Shown here in pieces: positions 33,152 to 38,034 of a DNA stretch of 38,034 bases. Each line of letters opens with the position of its first letter. Position 1 is the first letter of the stretch. The stretch spans positions 1-38,034 of the forward strand of contig JACRLM010000009.1 of the NCBI GenBank assembly GCA_016235255.1. Direction: 5' to 3'. The notes beneath the pieces were generated by a model that was given only the letters and a program-made list of their open reading frames with translations, searched no databases and was not told the DNA's origin. Origin of the DNA: Nitrospinota bacterium. GTDB lineage: Bacteria; Nitrospinota_A; UBA7883; JACRLM01. A program made the position numbers and the translations under genes.

Positions 33152-34114
33152 TTACCGCGCCCCCAGCGCAAGCCTTTGCATTTCCGGCAGGCCGCTGTGC
33201 GCCAAGCGCGCAAAAGGCCTTTTCAGATCGAAAGCAAAGGGCGTTATGTAATGGATCATCCCCATGATCCTTATTTTGGTCTGCACGCGCGAGCCGTAAT
33301 GAAAGCATCGCGACGCGTCTGCGAAACCCACCGTCCCCTTCGGCCCGGCGAGCGGGATCGCCTCTCCTTCCTTTATGTGGGCGTTTATCGCGTCGTCGCC
33401 CACCCTTGTTCCCCATCGGTAATCTATGGCGTCGCGGATCTCCTTCGACTTCTTCGCCGAGATGGCGGTCAGCGGCCCGCTTTGCCCGTCCACGTCGTTG
33501 CAGAAAAGGAAAATGCGCATCTTGGTCAGGTCTTCCCAGTCGCAATGGTAAAGCTGGCTCCCCTTGAACTGCGTGCTTTCGTTCGGGCGGGAATACCATA
33601 TGTCCACGTAATTGACTATCGGCACGAACCCGAAATAATTGGAGACCGCCGCCAGTATGTCGTCGCGCAACGCAAGCTTCAGGAACGGCGAATCAAGTTC
33701 GAGTGTCTTGCGGTCCACAAAGTACATGAGCAGGTAATCTTTGGAATACGGATTCTTGGAATTGGCCATGTGGGCGGCGATGTCCTCCGTTTCCATCCGT
33801 TTTGTTATCGAGCCGATCAACTCATCGGCTCCAGCCAATCCTCCCGGCGGAAACACCTTGAATCCGTCGTCGCGCGGGATTTCAAAACCGGCCCTGGAGG
33901 CGTTTTCCCGCGCCGCGTTCACCCGTTTTTCCATCTCGCCCCTGTTGAACATTCCGGCCACCCTGTTCATAAGCTCGCGCACAGGCTCCGGCTGGAAAGG
34001 CAGGTATCCGTTCGGATGGCTGGACCTGCCAAGGAGGTAATTGACGGTGTCTCCCAGAAACGACTTGCCGTATTTGGCTATCACGTTCATTGGCCCTCCG
34101 GATTGCGCTACCAT
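33152..34114 (-). CDS. Phytanoyl-CoA dioxygenase-like Fe(II)/2-oxoglutarate enzyme
   Basis: A 320-residue protein (an internal ATG at 34090 is an alternative start). The double-stranded beta-helix core has the facial-triad motif HCD within SQLYHCDWED (His190 and Asp192), a second His in SRCFHYGSR (His272), and Arg276 in place to bind 2-oxoglutarate. The family hydroxylates diverse small molecules, including sugar- and lipid-linked substrates. It is encoded between the Wzt gene and an SGNH gene, so it may hydroxylate a glycan substituent or a lipid precursor. The substrate is unknown. Confidence 0.75.
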   Translation of the reverse strand: MVAQSGGPMNVIAKYGKSFLGDTVNYLLGRSSHPNGYLPFQPEPVRELMNRVAGMFNRGEMEKRVNAARENASRAGFEIPRDDGFKVFPPGGLAGADELIGSITKRMETEDIAAHMANSKNPYSKDYLLMYFVDRKTLELDSPFLKLALRDDILAAVSNYFGFVPIVNYVDIWYSRPNESTQFKGSQLYHCDWEDLTKMRIFLFCNDVDGQSGPLTAISAKKSKEIRDAIDYRWGTRVGDDAINAHIKEGEAIPLAGPKGTVGFADASRCFHYGSRVQTKIRIMGMIHYITPFAFDLKRPFARLAHSGLPEMQRLALGAR

Positions 34115-34148
34115 TCTATTCCCGCCGCCGTCCCGTGTCCATGCGCCG

Positions 34149-35438
34149 TCAACGCGCGCCGCCGCCGGACGTGTCCGTTATTTCCCACCGGTGGTCCACC
34201 AGGCAGACACCAAGCTTTTTCTGAGGCGTCAGCCCGGTGCTGTAAAAATGCCCCGCCGCCACCACAAGCTCCCCGAAGTTGAGGAACAGGTGCGACCGGA
34301 CCCCGTCCACGAATCCGGAAAAGTGATACTGATACGCTCCCCCTATGAGCGGAAGGCGCGGTATTGTCAGCGTCACCCTCCCCCTGCCCGGTTTTACCTG
34401 GAATTTTTCACCTGCATGCTGCGTGGTGCAGCAGAATACTTTCACCTGGTCCTCGTTTTCCATTATGAAATGAAAGTCCACCACTCCATCGCGCCCCTCT
34501 GCAAGCTCGTATTCGAACACGACTTTCATCGGCTCCCCGCTGCGCACAACCGAAGCCGGGGACCCGCCGCCATCGAGTATCGTCACCGATTTTATCTCCA
34601 GCGGCCCTTCCGGCTTCACCTTTTTGAGGGTGGAAACACCCGCGCTCAAAATTTTCGTGCGGTAATGGGTGATGGCGTCGTCTATCTCCCCGAAGTATTT
34701 CACCTCCCCGGCGTCCAGGAGTATCCCCTTGCCGCAAAGGGTGGAGACCGTGGAGAGGTTGTGGCTTACGAACACGAGAGTGCGCCCCTCCTTGCTGATC
34801 CCCTCCATCTTGCCGATGCATTTTTTCTGGAACTCCGCGTCCCCCACCGCCAGCACTTCGTCCACCAGCAGTATCTCCGGCTCCAGGTGCGCCGCCACCG
34901 CGAAGGCCAGCCGCACGTACATGCCGGATGAATATCGTTTCACCGGCGTGTCCAGAAAGCGCTCCACCCCGGCGAACGCCACAATTTCGTCGAACTTTTT
35001 GGATATCTCCCCCTTGCGCATGCCGAGGATCGCCCCGTTGAGGAAAATGTTCTCCCGCCCGGTCAGTTCCGGATGGAACCCAGTGCCCACTTCCAGAAGG
35101 CTCGCCACCCGCCCTTTTAGGGTTATCCTCCCGGTGGTCGGCTCCGTGATCCTGGTGAGTATCTTGAGCAGCGTGGACTTGCCCGCGCCGTTCCTGCCGA
35201 TAAGGCCCACCCTTTCACCCTGCCCGATGTTGAACTCCACGTCCTTTAAAGCCCAGAATTCCTCCTTCGCCGGATAGTCCCCGCCGGCGGATCCGTCTCC
35301 ATGCGGACGGATGAGTTTTTTCCCGACGCTGGCGAACTTGCGGGCGATCTCATCGCGCAATGTGGTGTATGTGTCCTTGGCCTTGTGGGCAAGCACATAT
35401 TTTTTGGAAAGATTCTCGGCTATTATCGCGTCACTCAT
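34149..35438 (-). CDS. wzt: Polysaccharide ABC transporter ATP-binding protein with glycan-binding C-domain
   Basis: A 429-residue protein. The ABC domain has Walker A GRNGAGKST (81-89), signature YSSGMYVRLAFA (about 169-180), Walker B EILLVDEV (about 188-195) and an H-loop in VFVSHNLSTV. The C-terminal ~165 residues are a Wzt-type beta-sandwich that reads the glycan's terminal modification, with YQYHFSGFVDGVRSHLF. Extended Wzt proteins usually export O-antigens whose chain ends carry a capping group. Its presence fits a modified, capped polysaccharide, with methyltransferase genes in the same operon. It starts 8 bases after the permease stop. Confidence 0.93.
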   Translation of the reverse strand: MSDAIIAENLSKKYVLAHKAKDTYTTLRDEIARKFASVGKKLIRPHGDGSAGGDYPAKEEFWALKDVEFNIGQGERVGLIGRNGAGKSTLLKILTRITEPTTGRITLKGRVASLLEVGTGFHPELTGRENIFLNGAILGMRKGEISKKFDEIVAFAGVERFLDTPVKRYSSGMYVRLAFAVAAHLEPEILLVDEVLAVGDAEFQKKCIGKMEGISKEGRTLVFVSHNLSTVSTLCGKGILLDAGEVKYFGEIDDAITHYRTKILSAGVSTLKKVKPEGPLEIKSVTILDGGGSPASVVRSGEPMKVVFEYELAEGRDGVVDFHFIMENEDQVKVFCCTTQHAGEKFQVKPGRGRVTLTIPRLPLIGGAYQYHFSGFVDGVRSHLFLNFGELVVAAGHFYSTGLTPQKKLGVCLVDHRWEITDTSGGGAR

Positions 35439-35446
35439 GGCTGCCT

Positions 35447-36298
35447 TTAAATCGTGTCAGCAAAGGAACGTTCAACCCTGCGAAAATATAGCGCGCCACT
35501 CACGGCAAGGGTGGCCGCGAAGGCCATGGAGACAAAAAGAGCCGGCCAGTATATTTCGCCCGTCCCGCCAAGCAGCGCCCAGCGGAACCCGTCAATCACC
35601 CCCACCATCGGATTGAGGGAGTACAACATGCGCCATTTTTCCGGGATCACGCCGCTGGAAAAGCCGACCGGGGTTATATAAAGCCCTATCTGGAGCATGA
35701 ACGGTATCACATAGCGGAAATCGCGGTATTTGACGCTAAGGGACGAAAACCATATGCCCACCCCCGCCGAGAGGGTGAAGCCCAGGACGGCGAAAAGCGG
35801 GAGCGCCACGATCCGCCCGTCGGGGGAGTGGCCATACCATGCCATCACGAGGGACAGTATCATAAGGGCGATTAGAAAATCGGCGACGCTCACCATAATT
35901 GAGCTTAAGGGGATTATGAACCTTGGGAAATAGACCTTTGTCACAAGGCTTGCGTTGCCCACGATGCTAAGACTTGCGTCCGAGATGGAGTTGGCGAAAA
36001 ACTGCCACGGCAGCATCGCCGCGAGCACCATCACAGGATATGGAGCCGCCCCTTCCGCCGGAAGCTTGGCGATCCACGAAAATACCACCGTGAGCGTGGC
36101 CATCGTGAGCATGGGCCTAATCACCCCCCAGGCCACCCCCACGGCCGTCTGCTTGTAACGCACCAGAAGGTCGCGCCAGGCCAGGAAGAATAGAAGCTCC
36201 CTGAAACGCCAGACGTCCAGCCAGTATTGGGCGCTGGCCCTGTCCGCCTCTATGATGAGGGTTGGCAACGCATCCGCGGGGCGGTTGTTTATTTCCAT
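35447..36298 (-). CDS. wzm: Polysaccharide ABC transporter permease
   Basis: A 283-residue ABC-2-type permease. The cytoplasmic N-terminus ends in WRDLLVRYKQTAVGVAWGVI, a hallmark of the Wzm/TagG family, followed by six hydrophobic segments and the late motif LYITPVGFSSGVIPEKWR. It lies 1 base after the stop of the regulator gene and 8 bases before the Wzt gene. With Wzt it moves the finished glycan chain across the inner membrane. Confidence 0.93.
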   Translation of the reverse strand: MEINNRPADALPTLIIEADRASAQYWLDVWRFRELLFFLAWRDLLVRYKQTAVGVAWGVIRPMLTMATLTVVFSWIAKLPAEGAAPYPVMVLAAMLPWQFFANSISDASLSIVGNASLVTKVYFPRFIIPLSSIMVSVADFLIALMILSLVMAWYGHSPDGRIVALPLFAVLGFTLSAGVGIWFSSLSVKYRDFRYVIPFMLQIGLYITPVGFSSGVIPEKWRMLYSLNPMVGVIDGFRWALLGGTGEIYWPALFVSMAFAATLAVSGALYFRRVERSFADTI

Positions 36299-36299
36299 A

Positions 36300-36935
36300 T
36301 CACATCGCCGACAACGGGCTGTTAAAATATATTAGCCGCGCCGAATCGGAGCCCTTTTTCATCTTCCTCCACCACTCCAGGAATTTCACGTCGCACACGA
36401 TGATCCTGTCGTATTCAAGGCTGTCGGCCGCCTCAAACGGCTGGGCGGGCGCCCCGGCCACGCTCATCCCCTCCCACTCGTCCGCCACCACGGCCACGAG
36501 AGTAAGGTTGTCCATGGCCAGAAGGTTCATCACCGCTATCTCAGCCAGGTCGTTATAGCCGGCCACCACGATGCGTGTCATGTTCGATTCCAGGCATTCG
36601 GCCAGGTTCGCCCGGATCATCCCCTGGGCGGTCTTATAATTTTCCAGTGTCGCCGAAAAATAGCGCAGCGTCAGCCGCCCCTTTTCCAGAAAACCCTCCG
36701 GGGTCAGGTAATACAGCCATCGCCGCGGGCTCACCTGCTTTGCCTTCACATAGCCCTTGTTTATCACCCTGCGCATGAAGGAATGGACCAGCCCCGCCGC
36801 AAGCCCGGTGCGGACCGTGATCTTTTTCTCCGAAACGTCCTTCCCCTCCTCGATAATCCCGAGGATCTGGAGCGCAACGGCCTCATTCGCCATTGTTTTG
36901 TAAAACGAGTGTGGCGACTGTTTATCTTTTTTCAT
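36300..36935 (-). CDS. Winged-helix regulator with a Rossmann-like C-terminal domain
   Basis: 211 residues, first gene of the operon. The N-terminal part (about 15-85) is a winged helix: LQILGIIEEG, a recognition helix around TGLAAGLVHSFMRRVINKGYV, and the wing RRWLYYLTPEG. This resembles MarR-like regulators linked to exopolysaccharide loci. The C-terminal part (about 115-211) begins TRIVVAGYNDLAEIAVMN and continues VAVVADEWEG and RIIVCDV, a beta-alpha-beta pattern like a nucleotide- or sugar-nucleotide-binding domain. The combination suggests a repressor or activator sensing a nucleotide sugar. Autoregulation through the palindromes at 37097-37120 is inferred. The C-terminal domain is small, and a full Rossmann fold is not certain. 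Confidence 0.75.
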   Translation of the reverse strand: MKKDKQSPHSFYKTMANEAVALQILGIIEEGKDVSEKKITVRTGLAAGLVHSFMRRVINKGYVKAKQVSPRRWLYYLTPEGFLEKGRLTLRYFSATLENYKTAQGMIRANLAECLESNMTRIVVAGYNDLAEIAVMNLLAMDNLTLVAVVADEWEGMSVAGAPAQPFEAADSLEYDRIIVCDVKFLEWWRKMKKGSDSARLIYFNSPLSAM

Positions 36936-37096
36936 AATGCGTGAATTTAAAGGCGGTAAAGAATGATCTGGATTTGGAAGACCGCGTGTGGGAAAAAACT
37001 CCGCTAAAAGCGATTAAAGGCACGCCTCCGGCGCCCTGCCTGTCAACCCCCGCCCCGCGCGGCCCGCAAACTCCGCAAGCCGTCAGGAAACAAGGG

Positions 37097-37120
37097 ATGT
37101 GATTGCTCACATGATGAGCA
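37097..37120. promoter_or_regulatory. Two overlapping palindromes at the operon start site (candidate operator)
   Basis: ATGTGA-N4-TCACAT (37097-37112) is a perfect 6+6 inverted repeat. It overlaps TGCTCA-N5-TGAGCA (37104-37109 and 37115-37120), also perfect. Together they cover the predicted transcription start (about 37113) and touch the -10 box, where bound protein would block initiation. The first resembles half-sites of the CRP/FNR superfamily but with a 4-base spacer. The winged-helix regulator encoded next is another candidate binder. Confidence 0.6.
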
Positions 37121-37148
37121 TATTAGGGCCTGCAACCGTTTTTGTCAA
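37120..37148 (-). promoter_or_regulatory. Strong sigma70-like promoter for the polysaccharide operon
   Basis: On the minus strand, a consensus TTGACA (37143-37148) and TAATAT (37120-37125) are separated by exactly 17 bases. The start should lie near 37113, giving a leader of about 178 bases before the ATG at 36935. No comparable promoter is obvious elsewhere between 3641 and 36935, so this one may serve the entire run of minus-strand genes. Confidence 0.78.
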
Positions 37149-37179
37149 TCAAATATCAGGCTTTGATTTCACTCCAATG

Positions 37180-37247
37180 GTGTCACCCCGGCCAAGCGCG
37201 CCGCGATCCTGATCCCGGATAGCCGATGACGGCTTCCGTGATGACAC
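37180..37247. repeat. Palindrome-rich stretch upstream of the operon promoter
   Basis: GTGTCA at 37180-37185 is inverted at 37242-37247 (TGACAC). Between them lie short GC-rich inverted words such as ATCCTGATCCCGGAT. It resembles a decayed palindromic repeat of the kind seen at 37283-37786. No gene is visible. Confidence 0.35.
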
Positions 37248-37282
37248 GGCCCTTGTTCAACGCTTCCCCGTGTTTGGCTGCT

Positions 37283-37381
37283 GTCCGGGGTGTTTGAGCG
37301 CGCAAGCGCGTCACCCCGGACTCCTCGTATCACGATAGAGGACACCGGGGTGACCGCCCTTCGGGCTACAACACCCCGGTG
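37283..37381 (+). repeat. REP/BIME-like couple 1
   Basis: Two palindromic units face each other. Unit A (37283-37321) has arms GTCCGGGGTG and CACCCCGGAC around a GAGCGCGCAAGCGCG core. Unit B (37343-37381) has arms CACCGGGGTG and CACCCCGGTG around ACCGCCCTTCGGGCTACAA. The 21-base linker also has matching TCCTC/GAGGA ends. Units with shared outer arms, different cores and opposite orientation are characteristic of bacterial interspersed mosaic elements. Confidence 0.7.
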
Positions 37382-37423
37382 AGCGGTAAAACGCCCCTCG
37401 GCAAGCTCGGCGTGACATAACTT

Positions 37424-37476
37424 GTCATGGTGAGCAATGTCATCCTGAGCCTGTCGAAGGATTGTCGAACCATGAC
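37424..37476. repeat. Dispersed repeat containing the common CTGTCGAAGGAT word
   Basis: GTCATGGT (37424-37431) and ACCATGAC (37469-37476) form inverted ends around GTCATCCTGAGCCTGTCGAAG. That central word recurs as an intergenic repeat in many unrelated bacterial genomes, from memory. It is non-coding here. Confidence 0.5.
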
Positions 37477-37529
37477 TACACTACCCCGCGCTCCCAAAGG
37501 AAAATACCCATTGTCGAAAATGATTTTCT

Positions 37530-37618
37530 GCTTCCCTGTGGTCGTATCTATATAGCGCTTCCCCATAGCGCTTCCCCGTGATCGCCTCTTAATGCTTCCC
37601 CGTGGTCGCTGACCACGG
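37530..37618. repeat. Degenerate GCTTCCCC repeats and a perfect hairpin
   Basis: The word GCTTCCCC (or GCTTCCCT) starts at 37530, 37557, 37570 and 37594, three of the four copies followed by a GTGGTCG-like tail. The last copy runs into CCGTGGTC-gct-GACCACGG (37600-37618), a perfect 8-bp stem with a 3-base loop. Spacing is irregular and no spacer/repeat periodicity is seen, so this is not a CRISPR array. Confidence 0.5.
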
Positions 37619-37641
37619 ATTCCTAAAGCGAGCAACCGTGG

Positions 37642-37881
37642 TCAGGCCGGACTGTTGCCCAAAAGGGAAAACACGCGAAACGAACGCTGTCCGGGGTGTT
37701 GTAGCCCGCAAGGGCGGTCACCCCGGACTTTCATGCCGCCGTATGCGACGGAGGGGTGACGCGCTTCGCGCTCAAACACCCCGGAGAACAACATAAAGTC
37801 AAAAGTAAAGACCTGACCCCTTCTCCTTCTTAGGTTGCCGCAGGCTGTGAGGGCTATGGCCAACAAAAGCGCCATCGCCAT
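37642..37881 (-). pseudogene. Possible truncated lipoprotein gene
   Basis: On the minus strand a start near 37881 follows AAAGGAGGGG and encodes MAMALLLAIALTACGNLRRR, which looks like a lipoprotein signal with lipobox LTAC-G. The frame then runs straight into the repeat region (ACCTGACCCC on the plus strand at about 37812-37821, then units D and C), so no domain follows. It is either a lipoprotein gene cut off by repeat insertion or a chance frame. The ribosome site is 11 bases from this ATG and closer to an out-of-frame ATG at 37889. Confidence 0.25.
37689..37786 (-). repeat. REP/BIME-like couple 2 (inverted copy of couple 1)
   Basis: Unit C (37689-37728) is GTCCGGGGTG...CACCCCGGAC with the core GTAGCCCGCAAGGGCGG, the reverse complement of unit B's core. 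Unit D (37750-37786) has the core GACGCGCTTCGCGCTCAAA, the reverse complement of unit A's core. The whole couple is therefore couple 1 in the opposite orientation, about 300 bases away. Confidence 0.7.
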
Positions 37882-37912
37882 TCCCCATTTCCCCTCCTTT
37901 ACAAGGAAAGCT

Positions 37913-37941
37913 TTGCATAATTGCTTTTATGATGCTATATT
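37913..37941 (+). promoter_or_regulatory. Sigma70-like promoter for the right-edge gene
   Basis: TTGCAT (37913-37918) and TATATT (37936-37941) are separated by 17 bases and lie about 40 bases before the ATG at 37981. An inverted repeat, TATTAC-N5-GTAATA (37943-37959), follows the -10 box and could be an operator or part of an element end. Confidence 0.5.
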
Positions 37942-37980
37942 ATATTACCAATAGTAATACAATATATAGCTGGAGGCGAA

Positions 37981-38034
37981 ATGAACCGTAAATCGGGGCA
38001 GTTGGGGTTTTCAGACGCCGTTGTCGAGCAAAGG
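37981..38034 (+). CDS. Start of a transposase-like gene (partial)
   Basis: ATG at 37981 is preceded by GGAGG at good spacing (CTGGAGGCGAA). Only 18 codons are in the window: MNRKSGQLGFSDAVVEQR. The QLGFSDAVV string resembles the opening of IS5/IS1182-group transposases, and the AT-rich upstream region fits an insertion-sequence left end. The rest lies beyond the window, so the family assignment is tentative. Confidence 0.45.
   Translation, partial: MNRKSGQLGFSDAVVEQR

Larger units (their letters stand above)
36936..37980. other. Long non-coding segment between the operon and the right-hand element
   Basis: About 1 kb without a convincing gene. From left to right it holds the operon leader (36936-37113), the palindromic operator and promoter (37097-37148), a palindrome-rich stretch (37180-37247), two BIME-like couples (37283-37381 and 37689-37786), a dispersed repeat (37424-37476), GCTTCCCC repeats (37530-37618), a possible truncated lipoprotein start and the promoter of the right-hand gene. 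The density of repeats suggests a tolerated insertion zone. Confidence 0.6.

Noticed and set aside
37022..37032. GCCGGAGGCGT on the minus strand in the operon leader, 8 of 11 bases matching the RfaH ops element
   Set aside because: A long glycan operon makes it tempting, but an 8/11 match in GC-rich DNA is expected by chance and no flanking JUMPstart sequence is present.
36922..37110. A 62-codon minus-strand frame running through the operon leader from GTG 37110 into the first gene
   Set aside because: It starts at the predicted transcript end with no ribosome site, has an Arg/Gly/Ser-rich composition without recognisable features, and overlaps the regulator gene start. It is most likely a chance frame.
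37097..37112. CRP binding site
   Set aside because: The arms match TGTGA/TCACA, but the spacer is 4 bases instead of 6 and the site lies on the start point, so I keep it only as an unassigned operator.
37530..37618. CRISPR-like repeats
   Set aside because: The copies are only 8-16 bases, unevenly spaced and degenerate, with no spacers of regular length.

Overview
The window reads as an accessory surface-polysaccharide locus of a Gram-negative bacterium. The export genes (Wzm/Wzt-type ABC transporter), a periplasm-facing MBOAT acyltransferase and several membrane-anchored SGNH proteins all imply an outer surface glycan. Base composition is moderately GC-rich apart from AT-rich mobile-element ends. 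Nothing in the window fixes the lineage, so I do not name one.

Layout, left to right. Bases 1-137 carry the tail of a plus-strand gene and an AT-rich hairpin, probably an insertion-sequence end, abutting the truncated 3' end of a minus-strand kinase/ATPase gene (114-3122). Next come the kinase promoter, a frameshifted tyrosine-recombinase remnant (about 3258-3458) and an initiator tRNA-fMet (3504-3580) with a textbook promoter. From 3641 to 36935 every gene is on the minus strand, closely packed and often overlapping by 4 bp. It looks like one operon of about 33 kb, read from a strong sigma70-like promoter at 37120-37148 whose start site is covered by two overlapping palindromes. Bases 37180-37900 hold REP/BIME-like palindromes and other repeats. 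The window ends inside the 5' end of a plus-strand gene that resembles a transposase.

In transcription order the operon encodes: a winged-helix regulator with a Rossmann-like C-terminal domain; Wzm and Wzt; a phytanoyl-CoA-dioxygenase-like protein; an SGNH protein; an FkbH-like HAD enzyme; a free-standing acyl carrier protein; a methyltransferase; an AlgI-like MBOAT acyltransferase; a DUF5989-like micro-protein with two SGNH proteins; an MFS-spermidine synthase fusion; a second DUF5989-like micro-protein with two more SGNH proteins; an AsnB-like amidotransferase; a two-domain glycosyltransferase; a GT4 enzyme; a GT-C-like membrane protein; two more GT4 enzymes; a methyltransferase; a second AsnB-like protein; a TviB/WbpO-type UDP-sugar dehydrogenase; a sixth SGNH protein; and a second GT-C-like membrane protein.

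Working model (inference). The dehydrogenase makes a UDP-hexosaminuronic acid, which one or both AsnB-like enzymes amidate. The glycosyltransferases build the chain, and Wzm/Wzt exports it, with the Wzt C-terminal domain recognising it. FkbH plus ACP would supply an unusual three-carbon (glyceryl-type) thioester, possibly methylated, for transfer by the MBOAT protein and the SGNH partners. The most novel elements are this FkbH-ACP-MBOAT-SGNH arrangement and the duplicated DUF5989-SGNH-SGNH cassettes that flank a spermidine-synthase fusion.
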